Source: Vanilla planifolia
Lineage: Eukaryota; Streptophyta; Magnoliopsida; Asparagales; Orchidaceae
Assembly (NCBI GenBank): GCA_023846275.1
Contig: CM043869.1
Span: forward strand, 41,566,737-41,630,736
Length of the DNA: 64,000 nucleotides
Reading direction: 5' to 3'
The position numbers and the translations under genes are program-made. The notes under the pieces are model-generated. The model was not told the DNA's origin. It ran no database searches and was given only the letters and a program-made list of their open reading frames with translations. Below are positions 50,423-62,175 of this stretch, one piece after another (within the stretch, counting starts at the first letter, position 1; the number at the start of each line of letters is the position of its first letter).

Positions 50423-52819
50423 ATGGCTTTTCTTTTTCTTCCCCTAACACTCTCGCTGCTCGCTGCTGCAACGTGGGCAGCGGATCCCTTATTCGTTTCA
50501 TGCTCCGGCGGCAATTACACCGTGCCGAGTGTCTACGCCACGCTCCATGCCATTCTTATTGCCAATCTCATCGCAATCACCCCGACCTCGCGAAAACTGT
50601 ACTTCACCAACAACGTCGGACGGCTCGAGGCCCCGGTGGTCTATGGCATCGCACAGTGTCGCGTCGACACTTCGGCTACCGTGTGCGCTGAATGCCTTAG
50701 GAGTGCGTTCAAGTCGGGCATCGAGATCAACTGCCAGGGCCGCAAGGTCGTGTCCATTCGCAATGGCTATTGCACACTACGATACGCCGATTACCGCTTC
50801 TTCTCGCTCGTCCAACACCATAATGTCTTCAACTACCTGCAGCAGGAAGTGGGCGCGACGAACCCTGGTGAGTTCTGGCGGGTTGTTTCACAGATGCTGA
50901 GCGGGCTGCTGCTGGTGGCCGCGAGAAGTTCGCGGAGGTGTGCGGTGGGATCGAGGAAGATCGAGACGGAGCCGGGAAACTTGGAGATCTACGGGATGGC
51001 TTGGTGCTTGATGGATCTGTCACCGGAGGATTGCCTCCAGTGCTTCGAGCTGGCGCTCAAGGGCTACGAGCTTTGCTGTGGGGATAAGATGGGTGGAGCA
51101 GCAGTAAACATAAATTGCATCATCACTCATGACAATCGTCCTTTTTTCAACGTCTCGCGGCTCAATCCCCCTATTCTTCCTCTTCCTCCTCAAACATCTG
51201 GAATTGGTAAGCAAAAACCATAAAACTCTTTAATGTCCTGCACATTTCGTAATTATGAATTCTTTGCAAATAGGTTCCCAACGCCGTGGGCGTAGCATCT
51301 GTGAGAAAGTAATTGTAGCAACTTCAATCGGCTTAACTGTTTTAGCCGCACTTTCAGTCATTTGCATCATTTTCGTGCTCAGAAAGAAAATGGAGTTTCT
51401 AAAAGCAACCAGTAAGCATGATTTCCTATGTAGTTTTGCATTTGCCTAATTTTCGGCTATTGGAATGATTAACAGATCCTTGCTTGCACGCTGTTTTGTT
51501 AGAACTTGGTGTGGAAGAGGATATAAAGATGAACGTCCTTGTTCTGTTTTCTTTTACAACCCTTAAAGCTGCAACAAATAACTTCAGCTATGAAAATAAA
51601 CTCGGAGAAGGAAGGATCGGGCCTTCTTACAAGGTAAGGTTTGCAATCAGCTCAAATGCAACGTCCATTTAATTTTTCCTTTCAAACACAATGCCCATCG
51701 TTGAAACGAGCTAGTTGTGACTCAGGGCGCTCTAAGCAGTGGGCAACCCATATTAGTGAAGAGGCTCACCAAATTTTCAGAACAAGGACTGGTGGAATTG
51801 CGCAACGAAGCCGCTTTGCTTGCTCAGCTTCAGCACAAAAATCTGGTCAATTTTTTAGGTTGCTGCTTGGAAAGGGATGAGAAGTTACTCGTTTTTGAGT
51901 ACCTTCCCAATGCAAGCCTTGAAAAATACTTGTTCGGTGAGATCACTGTCTTTAATTTCTCTTCGGGAATGAGTTAAGTACTGAAACTGTTCTGAGCAGA
52001 CCCAGCCGGGCGAGCTCAGTTGGGTTGGAACATGCGGCGCTTGATAGCCGAAGGGATCGCTCGAGGCCTCGTGTATCTGCACGTCCATTCCAGGCACAAA
52101 ATCATTCATCGTGATCTCAACGCAAACAACGTCTTGCTGGACGACGGCATGAATCCAAAGATATCAGAATTTGGCCTTGCAAAGCTTCTGAGCAACAGCC
52201 AAAGTCAATATACCACCGAGCAAATCGAAGGGACATGGTAATCATGAGAAACTTCGCCAGGCTACAAAAAACTAAGCCATCTCATACGTATTTAACGAAT
52301 TTTTTGCAGTGGATATATGGCTCCTGAATGCATTGCCAGAGGAGCTTTCTCCGCCAAATCTGATGTATTTAGCTACGGCATGTTGGTCCTGCAAATTGTG
52401 ACGGGAAGGAGAAACGGCAGTTTTATTGAAATTGGCAGAGCATTGAACCTTCAAACATACGTAAGGAACTCTCTTTTTCCAATCTACATATGATCCTTGC
52501 ATCTCAACGATCGAGCATCTTTGTTTCTTTGCTTGCTTCGTAGGTTTGGCAGCACTGGAATCAAGGGAAGGCGGAGGACGTGATAGATCAGGCTCTTCGT
52601 GGTCTGTACGAGTTGGAGGAAGTATTGAGATGCTTAATTATTGGGCTGCTTTGCGTACAGGAAGACCCAGCGAACCGGCCAAGCATGGCTTCGGTGGTGC
52701 TCATGCTCGATGGCGACACGGAAACGCTTCCAGCCCCATCGTTGCCGGGTTATTTCACGGGTGCGAGCTGTGGGCATTCAGCGAAGGCCTCTGTCAATGA
52801 GATCAACTTCACGGTGTAA
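50423..52819 (+). CDS. CRK-D: DUF26 receptor-like kinase, likely pseudokinase
   Basis: Seven exons: 50423-51206, 51274-51411, 51476-51633, 51726-51936, 52000-52237, 52310-52460 and 52544-52819, giving 651 aa, with no stop or frameshift. Exon 1 has a signal peptide and two DUF26 domains ([26 protein letters not shown]). Exon 2 is the membrane helix. In the kinase, the beta-3 Lys is kept (ILVKRL), but the metal-binding DFG is EFG (KISEFGLAK), the catalytic-loop Lys is Asn (HRDLNANN) and the glycine loop is [11 protein letters not shown] with Ser for the usual Val. APE and the C-lobe Arg (NRPS) remain. An open frame with altered catalytic residues points to a retained pseudokinase, not a decayed gene. 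Introns are short. It lies between GC-rich LTR-like fragments. Confidence 0.9.
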
Positions 52820-55800
52820 CTCTGTTTCTATGCTTGAGCAATAATGGTTTTAAATTTTGACATACGAATTATAATCATTTTTTAATTACAAAATAAAAAA
52901 AAATAAAATAAAACTTTTAAGTGGAAGATTTTAAAAGAGTTTTTTTTTGGGAAAAGTTTCCAGAGATTAAGGCCTGTAATACGAAGCACTAATTCAAAGA
53001 TGAAAAACCATTAGTAAGGATCACTGTATTAGGAGCATAAAGGAAATTTATATTAACAGCATAAATTATATTTATATTTCATTTGATAAAATCAAAAGGT
53101 TTCATATAAAAGATGAAGTTTAATGTCAACTGATATAGAAAGATTTTGGCTATGTTTAATAAATCTTTTGAGAACTTAATTTTTTTGTGGAATTGTTTTC
53201 TGAAATACACCGAAGATGTTTGGCTGATCTGGTTTTAAAACACAATTTGTTAACCAAAAAAATAATATACAAACAATATAGATTTTGTTATTTTAAAATA
53301 ATTTAAAATTTTCACTTCATTAAGTTTTTTAAATTAGAAGTTATTTTACTCATTTTATGATATCAATGATTTTACTAAATATTAATCAATAACTTATTTA
53401 TCAAATGTCTATTTTTGAATAATATTTAAAATAATAATTTCTTTTCAAACTTATTTTTATTGATTAATTTAATATTAAGAAATTATTAAATCAAATTCAA
53501 TTTTAGAAAAGTGAATGGTGTTGATAGACTAGGAACTACTTCATTTCATTTGCAAACTTTTGTGCATTTAATGGAATTCATAAATGATATTGTATTATTT
53601 AATTCATATAGGAATTAACTCTATGGTTCATACACCCAATGAGTTTAAGATTTCATTTATTTTTCAATTTTAATCACTACACACACATAATGATAGGACA
53701 TAGACCCTATCATCAATTTTGATTAAAAAATAAATAAAAACAACTATAATTGAATATCTACAATAATTCTATTTTTGATTTATTCAATTCTAAAAAATAA
53801 AATAATAAATTCTTTTGATCATGGTTCATTAATATTTCAATTTCTTGTTTTTGTATTATAAACTTCATTGTATTCAAATTTTATTAAAAAATCAAACAAA
53901 TCTTGATCATGCATATTATTTTTTTAATTTCTTCAAAATTTTATATTTATATTATCAATTTTATGCACATATAAGTTATTGAAATACATATTTAATAAAC
54001 ATATGTATATATGTATGTATGTATGTATGTATATGTATATATATATGTGTGTGTGTGTGTTTTTTTTTATTTATTTATATTCATATTAATTAATTATATA
54101 TGCATCCTTTTCAATTAAACTCACATATTTCTCTTCACAAATTATTTATATTTCTACATTTCATTAACACATATGCATATAAACTATAATACTTAAAATT
54201 GCATACTTATATCCTTCCATAGTTAAGATTGTGTTGCGTTTTATTGTAATGTAAAATAATGCCACATGGTTAAACACTATTATAATTAGTATATTATATG
54301 ACACATGCAACAGATATTATTTATTATGTATTTACAATCTTAACATTTTATTTTAATATAAAAAAAATTTAATTATTACATAATGAATATTTTTTAAGAT
54401 AAGATATAAAATACATAATTTTTAATAACAATTTTTTTTAAAACGACGTCTCAAATTTATTCGATTATATTTAATCGTTTGACAATAGTTGACAAACTCT
54501 AAGAGATTGTCAAAATAAAACAAACAAGCAAGCCAAAAAAAAAAAAAAAGGTTTAAATCATTGATAAAGAAAAATATTAAATTTAACATTCGTCCTTCCT
54601 TTCAAATATCATATCGTCCTTTAAAGCTTATCGCTTTCCACCGCACCCGTATTTCTTAAAACTGGATGAGAAAAGTTGAAGGCCGGTCGATCAACATCAA
54701 CGTGGCCCTCAGATAGAAATCGCACCAATTTTTGCAGCGTTAAAAGATGGGATCCACTCTTGCAGTTCGAACAAAGCGCACTCTGGAGATTTCAGATTTA
54801 AAACAAAACTTTTTTATTTTTATTTTTTTATGTAAATATATATTTCAAATTTGATTCAATTTGTTATTTGTAAGTCTCATATAGATATTACTAACAATTC
54901 TTCCTAAAAATATCGTACACATCCAACATGTAATATGCTTAAATCTCTAATGCATCTACAAATAAAATTATTTTGTAAAATATATCAAATTATAAAAAAA
55001 TATAGTATTTAAAAAATAAAAATAAATATATAATTGGATAGAAGTCGTCAAGACAAGTCCAATAACACTTATTTGATCTAAATTAAAGTTCGTTTAGAAT
55101 TTTTGTGATTTAAGCCCTTGATCTTGGAAATTTTTATTTATTTTGCTCGATTTGGCTTTGTCGCTTGGTTTTGGGTTAGATTTAAGATGAAAATATGGGA
55201 AACTAAGTTCTAATTGCCTTCTTGTCATGATAGGAGGTTGCTTTGAGGATGAACATTGAAAAATCTTGAAAATTTAGCCTCGAGAAGGTTGGGATGGGAG
55301 ATAAAGTAACAAAAGAGAGAAAGTGTTAGAGGAGTGAAAAAAAAGAGAGAGAAGAAATATAAAAAAATTTTATGAATTGAGAAGTAAGCTTGTGCAACCT
55401 CGAACATGTAATTAATAAATTAGAATTGTGCACATTTTATACATTAAATTAAAATATGTTGTTGCTTAATAGGTTGAACTTGAAAATTAGGAAATTTGAT
55501 TAACAATAATATTAGGTAAGAAAACAAGAAACTCTTGAGATAAATATTCTAATATAAATATTATATATATTTGTTTGATGTAATATTGATTTATATAAAT
55601 ATGACATTGTATAAAGAGTCTTATACGTAATATGTGATGTTTGATTGTGACATATTCTTTTATTATATATTATGCTTCATGTTATATTTTAATTTGAATA
55701 AGATATTATTTGTTTATCTTTGATTTGATATTTGTGATTTAGACTCTACGTGTGATTTATCTTAAAATTTTTTTATTTGTATATATATTTATTGTTAAAT

Positions 55801-55980
55801 ATAACATGTTGAGCTTATGAAGGTTAGATCAATCTTTTTTATAGCATTTTTCGAGTATAACAAAATTACGATACAAGGATGACCACTCAAAAGAACTACC
55901 TTAAAAAAAGAACTTAATTTGAAATGATTTGATATTAAAAGACTTATAAATTATATGATGTATCATTGTTGTATTTAGAC
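52820..55980. other. AT-rich region downstream of CRK-D
   Basis: No gene supported. A short-period run of tatg then gt units lies at about 54001-54060, and a poly-A near 54535-54550. Otherwise low-complexity AT DNA. Confidence 0.5.
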
Positions 55981-56041
55981 AGCACCGCGAAAGGAAATTT
56001 TGGGAAAAATGCCGTTTGGAAAAGCTTTTAGAAAGCTTTTC

Positions 56042-56116
56042 TGCGCGGGCGGTTCAGCGCCGAGCGTGCGCGGGCGGTCCGGCGCCGAGTGTGCGCGCGC
56101 GGTCCAGCGGGCGGTT
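56042..56116 (+). repeat. GC-rich 25-bp tandem repeat
   Basis: Copies begin at 56042 and 56067, each starting tgcgcgggcggt and continuing c.gcgccgag.g. A diverged third copy begins at 56092. The island is sharply GC-rich inside AT-rich DNA. Confidence 0.75.
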
Positions 56117-56560
56117 CAGTGCCGCGTAAGCCCATTTTTGGGATTATTTTGGGGTGTGTTTGGGAAAGCTTTTAGAAAGCAATTTTTGACTAATAAGCAT
56201 ATTTAAATTAATTATTTTTTTATTTTATGGGCTTGTAGGACATCAAGAAGAAGCAGAAGTGAGTAAGATAGTTGGTACAGCAAATTGAGGTAGATAGATT
56301 CCTAACCCTGTGATGTAGCACATTACTATATATTTTGCTTTACATGGTTTTCTTTTAGTTACATGGTGTTTTGGTTGTTCTATATGTTGATGTTTATTTT
56401 ATCTGCATGACAATTAAAAAGGAAAGAAATAATATGGTACAATATACTAAAGAAAGAGACGAAACAATGTGACATGAAAGGATTTTTGATATGGCATGGA
56501 TTGATGTTTGGAAAATTACAAATAAAACAATGGGATTCCCAGAGAACATTATCCTCACCA

Positions 56561-56716
56561 CTAGGCTCAGCGTGTGGGATCGCAGGGTATCGATCTTCGG
56601 ATCAGATATCTGCCTAGTGTTATGTGCTATGACTCCATGATGATTACACCAGGCTCAGCGTGTTGGATCGCAGGGTATCGATCTTCGGATCAGATATCTG
56701 CCTAGTGTTATGTGCT
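56561..56716 (+). repeat. Duplicated 68-bp block, 88-bp period
   Basis: 56561-56628 and 56649-56716 differ at only about two positions. Each reads aggctcagcgtgt, then ggatcgcagggtatcgatc, then ttcggatcagatatctgcc and tagtgttatgtgct. They are separated by 20 bp of unrelated sequence. Confidence 0.9.
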
Positions 56717-57243
56717 TGGTTGGATGCCGGCTAGAGGACAGTCATTGATGATTGGATCCAGAGGATAATGTGTCAAAGGGAGTTGGGCCCGATAATAACA
56801 CATTATATAAGAAATTGACATTCTTTATGATTTCCATTTGGCATTACCTTATATGTTTGTATGACATTTATCTTTACTGTTAATGGTATTTGTTATGCCA
56901 TTTTATTTCCTTGGTTAATTATGTGAATTTATCTACTGAGATTTATAAAATCTCATTTAGTGCTTACATCACAGGTCATGAAATCACTGCACCGAGAACT
57001 GGGAATGATGCTGTTACAGGAGAGCCCTTTCCAAGAGATGTGTGAGAAGGAAAATTTTAGTGTGATTAAATGTTTAAAAATATGTCTTTATATATATATA
57101 CTTTGGATTTTGAGTTAGTGTTTGTCTTACCGTTGGGTCCCCACCTTTGGGCTTTATTTATTTGTCCTCACTTAGATGTTGTATTGGCGACTCTGATGTT
57201 CAATTTGTGACATAATGGTATTGATGTCGGTGGGGGCTTGACA

Positions 57244-60200
57244 ATAATGGTCAATGAAGTGATTGTATAAATATAATTCAAATATTAGATAATACAATGA
57301 GAATGCATTATTACACAAATTATCGATCTAATTGCTAATTAAAAAATAATAATAATCGATAAGTCAGTAGTATGATGATCATATCCTAGAGTTTGATGAA
57401 AGAAAATAGAACACGATAGTAGATGACTATGATCTACGTTGATTATTTTGCAAATATATTACTCATCATACAAGTGTCAAATTTATAACAGACTAATATG
57501 ATTTAGGCATAACATTTGCATTCAGCAATGATCATATTACTATGAAACATGAATTGCCTTAGACGATACAAATCTTGATGGTTTAACAAATATAAACTAT
57601 AAAATTTGTTGCATCATGAATCGTATAATAAGATATTGGGTATAGTATTTTATGAAATATTAATCATACTAATATAATATTTGATGAATAATTATTATGA
57701 ATTGTTCGTTTGATCCCTGATACAACGCATCTACTTTCTTTGGGTCATAGTGTATGATAAGATTGTTGTAGTATAAATGATCCAACTACTATATAGCTTT
57801 ATTATACGTTATAATATAGCTGATCATATTGTATAATATAACAAAAAAGAGACAAACATAATTTATTAAACATATTTATTAGAGAGTATTTCGATAATGA
57901 AAATTACATTCGCTATTGATAAATATTAATTTAAATTATTATAGAGAGTGAGGATGATCAATAAAAGGAAAATAAAAATAATATATGAGGTTTCTCAAAA
58001 CCACCAAAATTAACTATAATATATGTCAGTTGTTAAATATTTCTTGATATTATTATGAAATGCTTAATAATGTAGCATTATATGACATAGTATTCTTTTT
58101 AGATATGTTTTGAGCTCATTATTATCACCCATATTATCGTGGTACTTAGTGATGGAGCTATGGCATGTAGAGGCCTTAATTTAGTGATGATAATGAGATC
58201 TTTACTATCGAGTATTATAGGTGCTTGGAGATGGGATTTTAACATTCTAAGTACTTCATACCCTGTTTCACTTTGTCTAATTTAGCTACTTACAACCTTT
58301 ATTATTATTATTGTATATTTATTTTTTTAATTATTTTATTAGTATTAGTATTATCTTTCTTATATTATTTGTAATTTTTGTACCAAATGATTTTAAATAT
58401 TTATTAAATTATTTTTTTAATATTTTATCGTTCACATATACATATGTACACACACAACACACATATTAAAATATCTATTATTATTTTAAATTTTTTTGAA
58501 AATTCTTAATTTTTTTATTTCTTTTTTAAAAAAATTGAAAAACTATTAAAAAAATATAATATAAAAAACATAGATTTCACATGATATGATATTATGCTGA
58601 TGCATTAGCATTCTTGTCATTGAAAGTAACTTCTCTTAAGTCCAAACATTCATTGAAAACTCACTTCTATGGAGAAGTTTCATGCTATCAAGCTCATGAT
58701 TTGTTCTACAATTTTTAATTTTGATCACATCATGACTCTTATTAAGAGGGTCAAACAATACTTGAAGAAATGTAATTGATTTAGAATCATCTAGCATATT
58801 CTGAAATAAAAGTAGTTTTTCTTTTTTTTTGTTTTTATTTTTTGACATCGATTTTGTTTACAATTGGGGTTCTCAATCCAAATTAAATTTGACCTAAAAA
58901 ATTTTTACTTAAATTTCGTTTGGTTCACAAAATATGTTCATTTCTAGTTTGAGTAAAGACGAGTTTAGACTTTTTTTTAGTTTTTTTAATCCAACTCTCT
59001 CAAGTTACGTTTTGAAGCTTAAATATTCTAATTTAGAATCCTCATTTTTCAAATTTATCATTCTAGTTCATACATATTTTTAACATCCCAAATATTTAAC
59101 ATATGTTTTTTTTATTTACACAATTACTATATTTTAGTTATATACACAATTTGATCTAATTATTTTTGAATATTTTAAAAACATTAAAAATAGTAAAAAA
59201 AATATTCAATTCATCATTTTTAGATGATAATAATTTTAGATAAAAAAAATTACAATGATATTCACTAAGCTATTTATTAAACTTCAATTGTTTTTGTAAT
59301 TTTCACTTGTGATTTTAATCTGAAATTATTAGATTGTATATTACATAACTTGAAAGTGATTATAAATAATCCTCATGATATTTATTTATTGATATGATTT
59401 ATTATTTTTATATAATAATAATAATAATTTTATCATATTATTTCAAAGAGTTCTTAAGAGAGTATAGTGATACCTACATCATAAGAGTGTCTCTCATATC
59501 TTATAAAAATATTGATGATATAGTTCATTATTGTGCTAAAATGAGATTATTATGTGCATATCCAATAAACAAATTGAAAAATTAATGTGTTACATGCCAT
59601 TGACTTATGGTAGAAATTATTGATTTCTAGAGGTTAAATATGAAAGGATGCAATCGGCATGCTTTAACTAGTACGCTTTATTTGAATATAATTATATATT
59701 TATATAATATGTACATAATTAATGCCATGATCTTAATCATATAACTAGCTGGTGAAGAGAATAAAAGCGGTATATGCATACTTAATTAAGACATGTATAA
59801 ATTAAGAAATATATATATATATATATATATATATTTCTTTATTTATATAAAACTTGCATATACTTATGGAACGTCCATGCCGTTAAATACATTTATAATA
59901 CAAGTACAAATATTAGACAAATAAAAATAAATAATGTTTGCATAATAATCTAGATATTATAAGCATATATTTTTGCCCGAAAACACGAGACCCATCAAAT
60001 ATACATACCTTTAAATTAACAAAATTATAAATTAAATAATATCTATTATTTTAGTATCATAACTTATCAAATGATGTTAAAGGGTTATCTAAAGGATTTG
60101 TATTTTATTTATCCAATGTTAATGTTTAAATCACATATAAAAATTCTTTTTTCAATTTATTCGTGTAATATTTGTGTAATAATTCCTCTGCTAACCATTA

Positions 60201-60320
60201 CAACGAATAAATATGAATATACCAGTTCTAAACCTTTCTTCATATTTGTTGTCAGGAAAAAATTATATTGGAACTGTGTTTTTGGAAATAGTAGAAAAAA
60301 TTCGACTTTTCCGTAGGCAA
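57244..60320. other. AT-rich region, no gene recognised
   Basis: No supported coding or RNA gene. An (AT)n run lies at about 59809-59834. Short open frames have no known domain. Confidence 0.5.
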
Positions 60321-60760
60321 GTTTATATTTTTATGGAGTCAATTGACCGGCATATGAATTCTGGACGGTAGTCAACAGACAGCATTTCCTGATCTGCCAA
60401 GGAAAACCGAAGGGCAAGAAGGCATAGAGCGAAAGAGGTAGGATGGGCTGGATTGGGAAGGGCTTGGAGTCCTTTAGCTCTCTTCAGATCAGGCCGCTTC
60501 TCGAGCAAGCCATTAGTCTAGGTTCGTGTTATATCTCTGCTCCAAATTCTTGAAATGTAGTGACGACTTTGCATCTTGTAAGGATTTGTTGGGAAATAAT
60601 TGACACTATATATTCCTCAGAGCATTGAAATCCCATACTCTGAGAACGATAATGATAAAGGAGAAATTTCTCTCCTTTTTTATCCAGCTTATTAGGAATG
60701 TTCTTTTGACGTTTTTTTTACAGGTTGAACGATGTCTCTTTTGTCATTCTTTCTTTTCAG

Positions 60761-60873
60761 GTATTATCATATGTTCTGCACTAATGATTTGGAAGGGATT
60801 GATGTGTATCACGGGAAGTGAATCCCCTGTTGTCGTTGTTTTATCTGAAAGCATGGAACCTGGTTTTCAGCGG
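60761..60873 (+). pseudogene. SEC11: Orphan exon of signal peptidase catalytic subunit (SEC11-like)
   Basis: A 113-nt exon with acceptor TTTTCAG and donor CGG|GTGAGA codes for [20 protein letters not shown] and then [13 protein letters not shown]. This is the segment of the ER signal peptidase catalytic subunit that contains the active Ser in S-x-S-M-E-P-G; the Gly usual in SGSMEPG is Glu here. The upstream part may survive as a decayed stretch near 60333-60400 (MESID.. followed by a stop). No downstream exon with the GDILFLHM continuation or the catalytic His/Asp part is visible before the window end. It is therefore a fragment or pseudogene, unless introns are very long. Confidence 0.65.
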
Positions 60874-61499
60874 GTGAGAATTAATTGCTTCAATAGAAAA
60901 CTAATCTTTTACGACATGGCGAAGATTGTAGCTTTGCATCTCTGAACTTTTCCTAGTGCTACTGGCTAATTCCAACCATGAATTAACTTCTTTACTATTG
61001 GTGATGTGTAGGTTGTCGATAGTATTATAGTTTTTTGGATTTGAAAATTTGTGATTTACTTACATTTTGCATTTCCTTGGGTAAACCTTTGAAATTTTAG
61101 TGATAGTAGCTTTTAAATCCTCCTAGCCATTATTCTACTACAACTTCTTGATTGAATTATTGAAATATAGTAGGGAAAATGTTCAAATCTTTTAGTTTAC
61201 TAGAGTTGATGGAGTAGTACATGGCAGCAAGATAATAACAAAGCAGTAAAACACGGAATCCATTAAAGGCTTTTGAAAAATAGTTTGAAGTGTGGTTCTC
61301 AAATTGGGGTTTTGGCTATGCAGATTCCAATTCTGTTTGGTTTGGTCAAGTGCGTAGTTCAGCTCGGTATGTGTATTAGTTCAATTAAGAGGAACTTGTT
61401 GCATTCGAGGTTGACTAGTTCAGGAGTCTTGTTTTGGTTTGGGGGCTGGGTCTCCTTTGTTGAATCAGGAGACGTTGATGTTGTGTGGTTCACCAAAGG

Positions 61500-62175
61500 G
61501 GGACGAGTGGTAGAATAATGCCCAAGACTGAATAGGGTGGGAAGTCTGGCATTGGAAGGCTTGGCTTAGAAGAAGTGATCTCGAGGGGTTCCTGGCAAAT
61601 TTCTACTTGAAAAGATGAATAGTTTCGTTTTCTCTATTGACATAATGATTTTGGGGTTTATATGTTAAACATTGCTCTTAAGATGTTAAGACATATATTG
61701 AGAAAAAAAACCTATTTTGGTCATAATGGGATGACAAAAAAGAATAATACGTCAATACAGTGAGGTTGGGTGGTAATAATTTAGTATTAGAGTAATACAT
61801 TCTATCTGGTTTAAGGATGAACTAAATAGTAGTTGGTGGGCTTGTAAAGCCTAGGATCAATGAGGGCGAAGAGTCTAGCCTTGGGGGATTTGACTTAGAA
61901 GAAGTGGGTAGCTCTTTGTAGACTTCTTGGTAAAGAATTATATTATTGAATAGCTTCATATTAGTTATAAAAAATGATTTTGGTATTTATCTATAAACTT
62001 GTTCTTAAGTTGCTGAAATGTCTTTTTAAGACAAAACTTGTTTTGTTCAGTTAGGGACAATCAAAAGGGCAATACCTCAATATAATGAGACATTGCTATG
62101 ATAGGTGGTATTCCGACAACATGAGATCAAGGAGTCAATTTGGGAGGCTTGGTGCAGGTGTGGATTGGTGCTCAT
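61500..62175 (+). repeat. Diverged tandem repeats of about 0.3 kb
   Basis: Copy 1 (about 61500-61790) and copy 2 (about 61845-62120) share in order a gaag.gtct..gc.ttgg.gg block, a cttagaagaagtg block, tgattttggt.ttat, a.ttgctcttaag.tg, and a ttttggtca/ttttgttca stretch followed by aata..tcaata.a.tgag. A third partial copy begins near 62128 (ggagtcaatttgggaggcttgg). The offset is about 330 bp. Nature unknown; they may be transposon debris. Confidence 0.5.

Larger units (their letters stand above)
55981..57243 (+). mobile_element. LTR-like fragment right of CRK-D
   Basis: A GC-rich core at 56040-56135 with 25-bp repeats is flanked by direct copies of aaagcttttagaaagc (about 56019 and 56165). 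Then come LTR-style stretches: 'cctaaccctgtgatgtagcac', a duplicated 68-bp block, 'ctgagatttataaaatctcatttagtgctta', and an end at gggggcttgaca (57243). The wording is typical of Ty3/Tekay-class LTR U3-R-U5 regions. No coding part is attached. A match of its end with the start at 47723 is not supported, since the flanking 5-mers differ. Confidence 0.4.

Noticed and set aside
47723..57243. A single LTR element spanning CRK-D
   Set aside because: The 5-mers outside the proposed ends (GATAT and ATAAT) do not match, and no pol or primer site lies between.
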